The translations under genes and the position numbers were made by a program. This document shows, piece after piece, positions 1 through 10,660 of a DNA stretch of 64,000 bases. The DNA lies in contig PDZS01000009.1 in assembly GCA_002753225.1 (NCBI GenBank), positions 1 to 64,000 of the forward strand, written 5' to 3'. Source of the DNA: Deltaproteobacteria bacterium YD0425bin51 (lineage in GTDB: Bacteria > Desulfobacterota > Desulfobacteria > Desulfobacterales > YD0425bin51). The notes under the pieces were generated by a model. It had not been told where the DNA came from. It searched no databases and saw only the letters and a list, made by a program, of their open reading frames with translations. How positions within the stretch are numbered: the stretch's first letter is position 1; each line of letters opens with the position of its first letter.

Positions 1-272
1 TATTAAAATAGATAAAATTAATAATATTATTATAATTTTTAATTTTCTCATTTGCCTCCTAATAAAATAATTTTATAACTCCAATATATTATAGTTATAG
101 ATTAAAAAATTCAATTAAAAATAAAGTGCTTGACATAAGGCTTATGTGAAATTAATATATAAGATTATTAAAGGGGAGTAGCAATCAGCCAAATTTAAAT
201 GAGGTTGACCCTGTTTTCGTCAATACGGTTTAAAAAAACCCGGAGCAGGGACATTTTTTTATAGTATGCCAG

Positions 273-316
273 ACCTTTATCTAAGACAATTTTTGACTTA
301 GGTAAAGGTTTTTTTG
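273..316 (+). terminator. Rho-independent-terminator-like hairpin
   Basis: acctttatctaag...cttaggtaaaggt inverted repeat followed by a T run. Confidence 0.5.
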
Positions 317-357
317 TTTTTTTAAAATATAATAAATCGTAAACAAAGGGGGTTTTC

Positions 358-1278
358 ATGAAAATATCAAAAAGAATATTATCAACAGCTTTAGTTTTGG
401 CATTTTTCCTTTTTATGTTTGTTGAAATAGACACGACAGACGCCAGAACACGAGGTGGGGGGCGTTCATTTGGGCAAAGCAGAAGCTATTCCAAACCATC
501 GCCTAGTCAATCTTTTTCAAATCAAACAGCGCGTCCATCTACTCCATTTAATTCTTCAAATTCATTTTTACGAGGTATGGCTGGAGGAGTATTAGGAGGT
601 GTTTTGGGAGGGATGCTTTTTGGCGGTATGGCTCATGGCATGGGAATGGGAGGTATAGGAGGAAGTGGTATTGGATTATTTGAGATTTTACTTTTAGCAG
701 GTTTAGGTTTTTTGTTATATAGATTTTTCATTTCCCGGAAGCAAGCTTTTTCTCCAAATAGTAATTTCAGTTCTCCTTATGGCCAAAATACAGCGAGAAT
801 TGAAGACGCATATGAGCCTGAAACTGAAGAAAATATTTTAGTAAATGGCGTAAGGCAAATTTGGGAAGTTGATCAAAATTTTGATCCAGACAGATTCAAA
901 GAAACAGCGCAAGACTTGTTTTTTAAAATCCAAGCTGCTTGGACACGTCGTGAAGTATCAGTTCTACAACCTTTTGTAGGGGATCAGCTTTTAGAAGAAT
1001 ACAAAAGACATTTTGCTGAAATGAAGCAAAAAGGGCATATCAATAAATTAGAAAATATTTCTGTACGAAATGTTGAGCTTGTTAATGCTGGTGTTGAAGG
1101 ATCAGAAATTTTTGTGACCGTAAATTTTACTGCAAATCTTCTGGATTATATAGTTGATGAAAATACAGGAAATGTAGTTAGTGGAAGTTCTGAAAATCCT
1201 GTTAAATTTGAAGAAAACTGGACATTTGCCCGTAAAGTTGGCTATCCACAATGGAAACTTGAAGGAATAGATTCTTAA
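358..1278 (+). CDS. Tim44-like domain membrane protein
   Basis: Signal peptide, Gly-rich TM segment, C-terminal Tim44-like domain (VNGVRQIWEVDQNFDPDRFKETAQDLFFKIQAAW...). Confidence 0.75.
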   Translation: MKISKRILSTALVLAFFLFMFVEIDTTDARTRGGGRSFGQSRSYSKPSPSQSFSNQTARPSTPFNSSNSFLRGMAGGVLGGVLGGMLFGGMAHGMGMGGIGGSGIGLFEILLLAGLGFLLYRFFISRKQAFSPNSNFSSPYGQNTARIEDAYEPETEENILVNGVRQIWEVDQNFDPDRFKETAQDLFFKIQAAWTRREVSVLQPFVGDQLLEEYKRHFAEMKQKGHINKLENISVRNVELVNAGVEGSEIFVTVNFTANLLDYIVDENTGNVVSGSSENPVKFEENWTFARKVGYPQWKLEGIDS

Positions 1279-1286
1279 AAATCTTT

Positions 1287-1312
1287 AACCTTCTCCCTTG
1301 TGGGAGAAGGTT
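1287..1312. terminator. Stem-loop between convergent genes
   Basis: aaccttctccc ttgt gggagaaggtt perfect hairpin. Confidence 0.5.
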
Positions 1313-1324
1313 AATAAAATAATT

Positions 1325-2908
1325 TTAGCTATTTATAATTTCCAGAGCTTCTTCTCTATATGCGTTCATAATATAGTCAATACCAGTTAATTTTGCTGCA
1401 TCTTCTGTTAAAGCAGCCAAATCTTTTCTTGTAATCATATCAACTCGCCATTTTCTCGCTCCTGCCATAAGCTGTTGTAATCCTACTCTTAATTTTTCAC
1501 TTGCACTGTAAATACCTACTGCTCCAAGAGGGAACTCATCAGCTTCTTTGCCGTATTTTGCTTTTAAATCTTCATAGCATACAAAGATTTCTTCTTTTTT
1601 TGTTCCAAACTTAGATACAGTTGATGGTAAGCCTCCATCTTCCCCTTTCATCCAAAGAGCTATATTTTTACCAACCATACCAGGAATCATAAGAGCTCTA
1701 CCCATACATACTGCTTTACAATATGGAGCGCCAAGTGCTAATGCTTTAAAAATATGATCTTCTGAAGAGAATCCGCCTGCAAAAGCTATGTCTGGAACCC
1801 AGCGTCCTCTTGCAGCAAGTTTCTGGCAGAGTTCATAAGCCATAGAATGTAGATAAAGTGAAGGAACGCCCCATTCTGCCATCATTCGCCATGGGCTCAT
1901 ACCAGTTCCTCCTGATGCTCCATCTATTGTAAGAAGGTCTATCTTTGCATCAGAAGACCATTTAATTGCCATAGCAAGCTCTCTCATTGGATATGCGCCA
2001 GTTTTTAATGTTACGCGTTTTGCGCCAAGATTTCTAAGTCTTTGAACTTCTTTCATGAAACCTTCTTGGTCGATAAAACCGAGTCTTGAATGTCTTTCAA
2101 ATTCTTTTATAGCTCCTTCTTTAAAAGCAAGCTGATTTGCTGGACTTTCAGGATCAGGTGTAACTATATAGCCTCTTTTCTTTAATTCTAAAGCTCTTTC
2201 TAAAGTATTAACTTTAATTTCTCCGCCTATACATTTTGCACCTTGTCCCCATTTTAACTCTATGGTTTCAACACCTAATTTTTCAATAACATATTCAGCA
2301 ACTCCAAGACGAGTATCCTCAACATTCATCTGAACTAAAATATCACCGAAACCTCCATGATATTTACGATAAGATTCAACTCTTCTTCTCATATCAGGAG
2401 CTTCTTTAACTTTGCCACTTGCAGTAAATTCTAGTTTAGGATCAATACCGCATACGTTTTCACCGCATACAAGACTGATTCCTGATATTGCTGCACCAAC
2501 CGCAAAATGTTCCCAATTTTTTCTTGCAATTTCAGTGCTACCTAATGCACCTGTAAACATAGGAATTTTCATTTTAACTTTATCCCTAACACCATAAGAA
2601 GTTTCAGTACTTACTGCAGGGAAGGTAGCATGATCAGGATCTGCATATGCTCCACAAGCACCAAGTGCATACCCCATAATGTTTAAATAAGAGTAATCCA
2701 AGGGATAATTTTTGTCAGCTCCAGCAGTAATTTCTCCGAAAGGTGTTGGATAAAGAAGTTCTCTTCCTCTAAATGTTGCTTTGAAAAGATCGCAGTTACC
2801 TTTACATCCATCCATACATCTGCTGCAAAGACCAGATTGTGGAACAACGCTTCTTGATCTGTTTTTTGTCTCCAATGCTTCATTGGAATTGGGTTGGTGT
2901 AGATTCAT
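1325..2908 (-). CDS. FMN-binding glutamate synthase family protein (GltB central/FMN-domain type)
   Basis: TIDGASGGTGMSPWRMMAEWG and AFAGGFSSEDHIFKALALGA motifs; N-terminal Cys cluster CSRCMDGCKGNC. Confidence 0.85.
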   Translation of the reverse strand: MNLHQPNSNEALETKNRSRSVVPQSGLCSRCMDGCKGNCDLFKATFRGRELLYPTPFGEITAGADKNYPLDYSYLNIMGYALGACGAYADPDHATFPAVSTETSYGVRDKVKMKIPMFTGALGSTEIARKNWEHFAVGAAISGISLVCGENVCGIDPKLEFTASGKVKEAPDMRRRVESYRKYHGGFGDILVQMNVEDTRLGVAEYVIEKLGVETIELKWGQGAKCIGGEIKVNTLERALELKKRGYIVTPDPESPANQLAFKEGAIKEFERHSRLGFIDQEGFMKEVQRLRNLGAKRVTLKTGAYPMRELAMAIKWSSDAKIDLLTIDGASGGTGMSPWRMMAEWGVPSLYLHSMAYELCQKLAARGRWVPDIAFAGGFSSEDHIFKALALGAPYCKAVCMGRALMIPGMVGKNIALWMKGEDGGLPSTVSKFGTKKEEIFVCYEDLKAKYGKEADEFPLGAVGIYSASEKLRVGLQQLMAGARKWRVDMITRKDLAALTEDAAKLTGIDYIMNAYREEALEIINS

Positions 2909-2946
2909 TTATAATATCCTCCTTAAAGATATAAAATTAAATAAAA

Positions 2947-3016
2947 AAAGGCGTCTTTTCTTCATAATAATCTTAATAAATATAAATTGACTATTATTTT
3001 AAGAAAAGACGCCTTT
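2947..3016. repeat. Perfect 16-bp inverted repeat (stem-loop)
   Basis: aaaggcgtcttttctt (2947-2962) / aagaaaagacgccttt (3001-3016). Confidence 0.8.
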
Positions 3017-3024
3017 GTCTTAAC

Positions 3025-3066
3025 CATATTTTTACTTTACACGCCATTGTGAAAAGTAAAAATATG
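3025..3066. repeat. Perfect 14-bp inverted repeat (stem-loop)
   Basis: catatttttacttt / aaagtaaaaatatg separated by 14 nt. Confidence 0.8.
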
Positions 3067-3090
3067 ATAAATTAGGAAAAATATCTTGTC

Positions 3091-3133
3091 AAGTATAACT
3101 TAAATTAAATATACTTATTTAAGTATAACTTAA
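3091..3133. promoter_or_regulatory. Tandem palindromic operator-like sites upstream of glnD
   Basis: AAGTATAACTTAA at 3091-3103 and 3121-3133 (30-bp spacing); the second is within the palindrome TTAAGTATAACTTAA. Confidence 0.45.
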
Positions 3134-3224
3134 CTATACAAATTTGTAATATTTTGTTGAAGTTTATAACATAAATGTAACGAATTTTACTAAAAAAATT
3201 TCTGATAGACAGATTTTTAGGGAG

Positions 3225-3240
3225 TGGCATTTTATTTGCT
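3225..3240 (+). promoter_or_regulatory. Possible sigma-54 (-24/-12) promoter
   Basis: TGGCATTTTATTTGCT: GG and GC dinucleotides at the correct 10-bp spacing, just upstream of a nitrogen-control gene. Confidence 0.4.
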
Positions 3241-3253
3241 TATTGTATCAACT

Positions 3254-5800
3254 ATGTTATCAAAAGAATTAAAACAAAAAAGAAACGATTTAATAAACGA
3301 GCTTTTAAAAATAAATCCTCATGATTTTCTAAAGCAGCATTCTATACTTATGGATAATTATTTCCAAGAAAGCTTTGAAAAAAGCATTGTTGGCCCAAAT
3401 TTAGATATAATTAAAAATCCCTATGCCATTGTTGCTTTAGGAGGATATGGCCGTCAAGAGTTATGTGTTTACTCTGACATTGATATTCTCTTTATTTTTA
3501 AAGACAATATCCCTGAGCAATTCAAAGATTTTATCTGTGAGATTATCTATCCTCTCTGGGATATTGGTTTAGATGTTTCACATGCAACCCGAACTATTTC
3601 AGAATGTTTAACTCTATCAAATAGTGATTTTGAAGTATTAATTTCTCTTTTGGATTCTCGAGTTATATGTGGAATGTCACTTATATATTCAAATTTAATG
3701 GAAGAAATTAGAGACTCTGTTTTAAAACAAAAAAACAAGATTATTGACTGGATAGTTGAACAAAGCAAAGAACGGCATAGCAGGTTTGGGGATTCTGCCT
3801 ATCTTCTTGAGCCTAATCTAAAGGAAGGACAGGGAGGCTTGCGAGATTATCATAATCTTCTCTGGATTGCTAAAATAAAGTCTGAGGTGAATGAATTGCA
3901 TGACCTTAAATATTATGGCTATCTATCAGAAACTGAACATGAATCTATAAAAGAATCGCTATCGTTTATCTTTAGGTTAAGAAATCACCTTCATTATTTG
4001 ACTAATAGAAAGTGTGATACTCTTCATTTTGAGTATCAAATAAAATTGGCTAATCTTTTAAACTTTAATGAAGGAGTTGGACAGGAACCTGTTGAAAAAT
4101 TTTTAAGCGAACTCCATTTTCATATGGAATTTATCAAACAGAGATATATTTCGCTTCTTTATGAATCAGGTTATACAAAAAATAGAAGATTTAAAAAAAA
4201 TTGGTATTACAAAACTAATACATTAGGGATCAAAATTACCAAAAAGAAAATGCTAAATTTTAGATCCCCGGAAGACATATTGGAAAATCCTATCCTTTTG
4301 TTAAAAATCTTTGAAGAGAGCTGCATCTTAAAAATACCTATTTGTGCAGAAGCAAAGCGTCTCATAAACGAGTTTGGCTATTTAATAAATGATAATATCC
4401 TACCAAACGCTGATGTGTTTGATTCTTTTGAAAAGATTTTAACTTCATCAAGATTTAATGTATTAAACGAAATGTTATATACTGGAATGCTGACACGGCT
4501 TATACCAGAATTTAAAACTATCGAAAATAGAATTCAATATAATGAATATCACATTTATCCAGTTGGCAAACATCTACTTTATACTGTAGGTACAATTAAG
4601 AAGTTTAGTTTATCAAAAAACGATAAAGATATTTTGTATCATGTCTTGTATAAAAATCTTAAAAACAAAAAATTGCTAATGCTTGCTGCTCTTTTACACG
4701 ACATTGGAAAAGGGCAAGGAGGGAAAGAGCATGCAATCAAGGGCGCAGATTTAGCCAAAGAAATTCTTTTGTTAAAAAATTTAAAACCAAATGAGCTTGA
4801 AACATTATATTTTCTTATTAAAGAGCATCTTTTTTTGATTAAAACTGCAACAAGAAGAGATTTGAATGATGAAGAAACAGCTATTTTATGTGCAAGACAT
4901 ATTAAAGATACTGAAAATTTAAAAATGCTTTATTTGCTTACTGTAGCGGATTCAATTTCAACAGGGCCTAAAGCATGGAATGAATGGATAGGAGCTCTAC
5001 TTAGGGATCTTTTCTTAAAGATTCTAAATATCCTTGAAAGAGGTGAGCTGGCTACAAATATGGCAGCGCTTATAGTTGAGCAAAAAAGAGAAGAATTAGG
5101 TGGTCTCTGTGATAACCTTTCACAAAGATATTTGTTATATACATCTACCCCTGATATAATTAAACATATTAATCTTTATAAAAGCATAGGCGAAACTGAG
5201 TTTGTTTGGAACATAGAGAAATCGATAGATTTGAAAAATAGGAATGTAACAATTTGCGCTAAAGATTGTCCTGGTCTTTTTTCAAAAATTTCAGGCGCTT
5301 TTACTTTAAATAATATCAATATTTTAAATGCCCAAATTCATACATGGAAAAACAATATTGCACTAGATATTTTTAACGTGACGCCTCCTCTTGATAAAAT
5401 TTTTGAGCAAGAAACATGGGGAAAAGTTAAACAATCACTATTATCTGCTTTGTCTGGTTCTTTAAATTTAGGAGATGCTTTAGCTGAAAGGATGATAAGA
5501 CATAAACTTCCCCATACTATAGAACGACCCCATAAAATACTTATAGATAACACAAGCTCTAGTTTTTTCACTATAATTGAAGTAACAACTTATGATTTCC
5601 CTGGTCTCCTTTTTTGTATTACTGATGCAATGTTTAGATGCAAATTAGATATATGGGTAGCTAAAATAGCAACTGAAGTTGATCAAGTTGTGGATGTTTT
5701 TTATGTAAGGGATATATATGGTGAAAAAATAGAGGATGAAAACCATCTTAAAATAGTTAAACAAACAATTGAAGAAGCATTAAAAGTTAAGGAGATATAA
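3254..5800 (+). CDS. glnD: [Protein-PII] uridylyltransferase/UMP-removing enzyme GlnD
   Basis: NTase motif GGYGRQELCVYSDIDILF, HD motif LLHDIGKG, two C-terminal ACT repeats; upstream of glnB. ORF track starts at GTG 3224; ATG 3254 is an alternative start. Confidence 0.93.
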   Translation: MLSKELKQKRNDLINELLKINPHDFLKQHSILMDNYFQESFEKSIVGPNLDIIKNPYAIVALGGYGRQELCVYSDIDILFIFKDNIPEQFKDFICEIIYPLWDIGLDVSHATRTISECLTLSNSDFEVLISLLDSRVICGMSLIYSNLMEEIRDSVLKQKNKIIDWIVEQSKERHSRFGDSAYLLEPNLKEGQGGLRDYHNLLWIAKIKSEVNELHDLKYYGYLSETEHESIKESLSFIFRLRNHLHYLTNRKCDTLHFEYQIKLANLLNFNEGVGQEPVEKFLSELHFHMEFIKQRYISLLYESGYTKNRRFKKNWYYKTNTLGIKITKKKMLNFRSPEDILENPILLLKIFEESCILKIPICAEAKRLINEFGYLINDNILPNADVFDSFEKILTSSRFNVLNEMLYTGMLTRLIPEFKTIENRIQYNEYHIYPVGKHLLYTVGTIKKFSLSKNDKDILYHVLYKNLKNKKLLMLAALLHDIGKGQGGKEHAIKGADLAKEILLLKNLKPNELETLYFLIKEHLFLIKTATRRDLNDEETAILCARHIKDTENLKMLYLLTVADSISTGPKAWNEWIGALLRDLFLKILNILERGELATNMAALIVEQKREELGGLCDNLSQRYLLYTSTPDIIKHINLYKSIGETEFVWNIEKSIDLKNRNVTICAKDCPGLFSKISGAFTLNNINILNAQIHTWKNNIALDIFNVTPPLDKIFEQETWGKVKQSLLSALSGSLNLGDALAERMIRHKLPHTIERPHKILIDNTSSSFFTIIEVTTYDFPGLLFCITDAMFRCKLDIWVAKIATEVDQVVDVFYVRDIYGEKIEDENHLKIVKQTIEEALKVKEI

Positions 5801-6145
<345 letters not shown>

Positions 6146-6172
6146 ACAACACTAATATAAGGAGAATATTTT

Positions 6173-7588
6173 ATGACACCAAAAGAAGTATTAAAGATGA
6201 CAAAGGAAAATAATGTTAAAGTCGTTGATATCCGTTTTCAGGATTTTCCTGGGGTTTGGCAACACTTTACAATACCTATCTCTGAATTAAACGAATCAGG
6301 TTTTGAAGACGGATTTGGGTTTGACGCATCTAGTATTAGAGGATGGCAGCCAATTAATGCAAGTGACATGTTAGTTGTCCCAGATGCAACTACAGCAAAA
6401 ATAGATCCTTTCTTTGCAGATCCAACCCTTGTTCTAATTGGTAACATTATTGATCCCATTACTAGGGAATCTTACAGCAGAGACCCAAGATACATTACTC
6501 AAAAAGCTGAAAACTATCTGAAAAGTACAGGAATTGGAGATACAGCTTATTTTGGACCAGAAGCAGAATTTTTTATATTTGACGATATTCGGTTTGAATC
6601 TTCAAGAAATAGCGCTTTTTACTTTATTGATTCTGATGAAGGAATATGGAACAGCGGAAGAGTAGAAGAGCCAGGCAATTTAGGCTATAAAACACGTCAC
6701 AAGGAAGGATATGTGCCTGTTCCTCCTACAGATATGTTCCAGGATTTGAGAACAGAAATGTTACTAACTCTAGAAAAATTAGGAATTGAAACAGAAAGAC
6801 AGCATCATGAGGTAGCAACAGCAGGACAGGCAGAAATAGATATGAGATTTAAACCATTGCTCGTAATGGCAGATCAGCTTATGTGGTTTAAATATGTTTT
6901 AAAAATGGTAGCCTATAAAAATAAACGAACAGTAACTTTTATGCCAAAACCTCTATTTGAAGATAATGGCTCAGGTATGCATACGCACATGAGTATTTGG
7001 AAAGATGGGAAACCTTTATTTGCAGGTGACAAATATGCAGGAATTTCTCAGTTAGCACTGTATGCTATTGGTGGAATAATTAAACATTGCCCAGCTCTCT
7101 GTGCTTTTACAAACCCAACTACCAATTCATATAAGAGGCTAGTTCCAGGGTTTGAAGCACCAGTTAACTTAGCATATTCTAGCAGGAACCGTAGTGCAGC
7201 GATAAGAATCCCAATGTATTCACCATCTCCTAAATCAAAAAGGATAGAATTTAGAACTCCTGATCCTTCTTGTAATGGTTATATAGCTTTTGCAGCAATG
7301 CTTATGGCTATGATTGATGGCATTGAAAATAAAATAGACCCAGGAGATCCTCTAGATAAAGATATATATAACCTTCCTCCTGAAGAACTCAAAAATATCC
7401 CATCTGCACCCGGTTCTTTAGATGAGGCTTTAAAAGCCTTAAAGGAGGACAGCACATTCCTTCTTAAAGGTGATGTTTTCACTCAAGATGTCATTGATAT
7501 GTGGGTATCTTATAAAACAGAAAAGGAAATAAACCCTGTAAGATTAAGACCTCATCCCCATGAATTTTTCTTGTATTATGATATTTAA
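6173..7588 (+). CDS. glnA: Glutamine synthetase type I
   Basis: [57 protein letters not shown]. Confidence 0.97.
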   Translation: MTPKEVLKMTKENNVKVVDIRFQDFPGVWQHFTIPISELNESGFEDGFGFDASSIRGWQPINASDMLVVPDATTAKIDPFFADPTLVLIGNIIDPITRESYSRDPRYITQKAENYLKSTGIGDTAYFGPEAEFFIFDDIRFESSRNSAFYFIDSDEGIWNSGRVEEPGNLGYKTRHKEGYVPVPPTDMFQDLRTEMLLTLEKLGIETERQHHEVATAGQAEIDMRFKPLLVMADQLMWFKYVLKMVAYKNKRTVTFMPKPLFEDNGSGMHTHMSIWKDGKPLFAGDKYAGISQLALYAIGGIIKHCPALCAFTNPTTNSYKRLVPGFEAPVNLAYSSRNRSAAIRIPMYSPSPKSKRIEFRTPDPSCNGYIAFAAMLMAMIDGIENKIDPGDPLDKDIYNLPPEELKNIPSAPGSLDEALKALKEDSTFLLKGDVFTQDVIDMWVSYKTEKEINPVRLRPHPHEFFLYYDI

Positions 7589-7614
7589 TTAATTAAAATA
7601 GAAATTTTATAAAA

Positions 7615-7653
7615 AAAAACAGCTTGATGATAATATGTTAAGCTGTTTTTTTA
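7615..7653 (+). terminator. Rho-independent terminator after glnA
   Basis: aaacagctt...aagctgttttttt hairpin plus T-tract. Confidence 0.85.
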
Positions 7654-7701
7654 TTTATAAAAACAATTAAATTTTTAATTTAAGGAGGCATGGAATATTC
7701 T

Positions 7702-8073
7702 ATGAGCAAAATATTAGTTATTGATGATTCGTCAACCATAAGAAAAATGGTTCAATACTCTTTGCAACCAAAAGGACATACAATGGTTTTAGCAGAAGAC
7801 GGAGTTGATGGATTTGAAAAGCTTGAAGAAGAGGAAGAAGGATTCGATGTTATTATCTTGGATATTAATATGCCAAGAATGGATGGGCTTGAATTTTTAA
7901 AGAAATTAAAACAAACCCCAGCTTATTCTTCTATACCAGTTATAATCCTTACAACAGAAGGGCAAAATGCAGATAAAGACAAAGCTTTTAAACTAGGGGC
8001 AAAAGCATATTTTGTAAAACCTTTTAAACCAAATGAATTACTATATGGCATTGAAAAAATTTTAAAGGGATAA
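7702..8073 (+). CDS. Single-domain response regulator (CheY-like)
   Basis: ILVIDDSSTIRKMVQYSL...VIILDINMPRMDG...KLGAKAYFVKPFKP; SD near 7682; start may be 7690. Confidence 0.9.
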   Translation: MSKILVIDDSSTIRKMVQYSLQPKGHTMVLAEDGVDGFEKLEEEEEGFDVIILDINMPRMDGLEFLKKLKQTPAYSSIPVIILTTEGQNADKDKAFKLGAKAYFVKPFKPNELLYGIEKILKG

Positions 8074-8078
8074 TTATC

Positions 8079-9110
8079 ATGCAAGAAGCATTGCTGCAAG
8101 AAATGTTAATGACCTATAAGGAGATATATAATCAATTAGTGTCTCTTAAACATATTGTCTATTCTTCTATTATTCTTTCTGATCCTACTTCAGTTGCGAC
8201 TATATTTTCAAAACAATTAAAAGAAAAACTTAATGTAACTAGAAATTCAATTTGGCTGGTTGAAAAAAAAAGAAAGGTAAAAGAAATAGTCTGTGATGGA
8301 GAGATTGTTGAAGGGAAAAATGCTCGCATTATAGATATAGAATCATCAGAAATATGTAAAAAGTTAGTAAAAGAACAGCTCATGGTTTGGAACTCAAGCT
8401 TTCCTGAGCAAAAAAAATTATTCCCTGATTTCAAACAACCTATTTTTCTTCCAATTAAAACAAAAGTTGCAACAATAGGATTTTTAGTTTTAGAAAGAGA
8501 TGAGGCATCAGACACAGAAATATATCAATTTTTTGCTCACTTTGCTAGTATGATATTTGAAATTGCACTTTTGCACCAAAAAGTCGAAGAACAACAAAAA
8601 GAAGTTGCGGAAATGAACCAGATTTTAAGCCTTCAAAATGAACAGCTTTCTACTTTATATCATGTTGGCTTAAAAATTATAGGAATGAGTAATATATCCC
8701 AAGTTCTTGATATTATGGCAAAAACTTCTGTAACAGATTTGAAAGCAAAAAAAGCTTTTGTATTTATATTAGATAAAAAAACAAATATGCTAAAAGGTGT
8801 ATCGTCTGAGGGAGATTTAGAAAATATAAGTTCAGTTGTAGTTGATCCTTATTCTTTACCTGCAATTAAACAATCATTGGAATCAGGAAGAATCAGTAAT
8901 TACTCAGATTACAATTCTCCAATAAAATTAGGAGAATACCTTTCCCAAAACTATGTTATATTCCCAATAAGAGGAAAGGACATTGTTCATGGATTCTTAA
9001 TTATTGAAATAGAACAAGAAGATATTATAGATTCAATCTCAATACTTGTAAATTATATAAGTATGATACTAGATAAACTAATAATACAAAAGGATCAATG
9101 TGATGGATGA
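8079..9110 (+). CDS. GAF-domain-like sensory protein, no output domain
   Basis: Strong similarity to the N-terminal two-thirds of the adjacent 9100-10659 protein. Confidence 0.6.
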   Translation: MQEALLQEMLMTYKEIYNQLVSLKHIVYSSIILSDPTSVATIFSKQLKEKLNVTRNSIWLVEKKRKVKEIVCDGEIVEGKNARIIDIESSEICKKLVKEQLMVWNSSFPEQKKLFPDFKQPIFLPIKTKVATIGFLVLERDEASDTEIYQFFAHFASMIFEIALLHQKVEEQQKEVAEMNQILSLQNEQLSTLYHVGLKIIGMSNISQVLDIMAKTSVTDLKAKKAFVFILDKKTNMLKGVSSEGDLENISSVVVDPYSLPAIKQSLESGRISNYSDYNSPIKLGEYLSQNYVIFPIRGKDIVHGFLIIEIEQEDIIDSISILVNYISMILDKLIIQKDQCDG

Positions 9111-10659
9111 ATGTAGCGATCTTCTTAAAACTTATAATGATGTATATGAGCAACAAGCAGTTTTAAAACATATAATATTTTCAACGATTCAGCTAACTGA
9201 CCCAGAAGCATTAGCCATATATTTTTCTGATCAGATTAAAGAAAAAATGAATAATGTAAAAAATGGTATATGGTTAGTTAATAAAAACAAAGTAGTTGAA
9301 GTAGTATACAATGGCAAACAAGTTGAATATAAAGATCGTAAATCATTTAAGATCAATTCTTCAGAAGTTTTTTTAAAAGTAATAAAAGAACAAACTATAG
9401 TTTGGTTGTCTAATTATCCTGAGTTTAAAAATTTTATGCCAGAATTTAAGTCTGCTGTTCTTTTACCTTTAAAATCGAATGAATCAGTTATTGGCTTCTT
9501 GATTATAGATGGCTATAGAGAACAAGACATAGAGACTTGTCAGTTTATAGCTCAATACATAGCCATAATGATAAACATATCTATGCTTCATAATAAAGTT
9601 GAGAATCAAGCAAAAGAGCTTAGTGATATGAATCAGATATTTTTGATTCAAAATATGCAACTATCAACACTATATCACATTGGCTTAACAATGATGAGGA
9701 TGTCAGATCCAATTTCTATTTATACAGAAGTTGTAAGAACTGTAACAAAAGATTTAGGTGCTACATCCGCAATATCTTTTGCCTTAGACATAAATTCAAG
9801 AGAACTTACTAAAGTATCAAACAGTGAAAACTTTGAAGGATTAAATAATTTTATTATTCCAATTGACGAAATCGACGTTATAAAAAAAGCCGTAGAATCA
9901 GGAAGGATAGTCAGTTACAAAAGCTATTCAACAGTAATTAGATTTAAAGGTATTGAAATGGTTCGATGGTTTATATATCCAATCAAAGGACAAAAGGATA
10001 TTATTGGTCTTTTAATTGTAGAACTGGACAATATGGATGTAAGCGATGCTATAGCTATTGTTGTAAATCAAACAGGAATAGTTTTAGACAATTTGATGAT
10101 TCTGCAAGAAGTAAAAAGACTGAATATATTTTTAGAAGAAGCCAGAACAAAATTAGAAGAATTGTCAATTACTGATGAACTAACAGGTCTTTATAACCAT
10201 AGATATTTTCAAGAAAAATTCAAAATCGAATTTTATAATTATAAAGATAGCAATAATTTCTCCACACTTATTTTAATAGATTTAGACCGCTTTAAATCAG
10301 TTAATGATAAATATGGTCATGCTGCTGGAGATAAAGTATTAAAAGAAATATCAGAGCGAATAAGAGACAGAATGCGCAAATCTGATATTGCAGCTCGTTA
10401 TGGCGGCGAAGAAATAGCTTTGCTTCTTAAAGACACAAATTTAAATGGCGCGAAAATAATGGCTGAAAGATTGAGAGCTGCAATTTATGAAAAGCCAGTA
10501 ATTTTTAATGAATTTACAATTCAAGTAAGTGCAAGTTTTGGCATAGGCGTTTTCCCAAATGAAAATATTTCTGCCCCAATAGATTTATTTAAAAAAGTTG
10601 ATGAAGCATTGTATAGGGCTAAGAAAAACGGAAGGAACAGAGTGGAGGAAGCAGGGTAA
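9100..10659 (+). CDS. GAF-GGDEF diguanylate cyclase
   Basis: LTGLYNHRYFQEKF, RKSDIAARYGGEEIALLL (GGEE active site plus RxxD I-site), SFGIGVFP. Confidence 0.9.
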   Translation: MMDECSDLLKTYNDVYEQQAVLKHIIFSTIQLTDPEALAIYFSDQIKEKMNNVKNGIWLVNKNKVVEVVYNGKQVEYKDRKSFKINSSEVFLKVIKEQTIVWLSNYPEFKNFMPEFKSAVLLPLKSNESVIGFLIIDGYREQDIETCQFIAQYIAIMINISMLHNKVENQAKELSDMNQIFLIQNMQLSTLYHIGLTMMRMSDPISIYTEVVRTVTKDLGATSAISFALDINSRELTKVSNSENFEGLNNFIIPIDEIDVIKKAVESGRIVSYKSYSTVIRFKGIEMVRWFIYPIKGQKDIIGLLIVELDNMDVSDAIAIVVNQTGIVLDNLMILQEVKRLNIFLEEARTKLEELSITDELTGLYNHRYFQEKFKIEFYNYKDSNNFSTLILIDLDRFKSVNDKYGHAAGDKVLKEISERIRDRMRKSDIAARYGGEEIALLLKDTNLNGAKIMAERLRAAIYEKPVIFNEFTIQVSASFGIGVFPNENISAPIDLFKKVDEALYRAKKNGRNRVEEAG

Positions 10660-10660
10660 G

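Noticed and set aside
195-434. 79-aa minus-strand ORF
   Set aside because: Overlaps a terminator-like hairpin and the start of the Tim44-like gene; no recognisable domain
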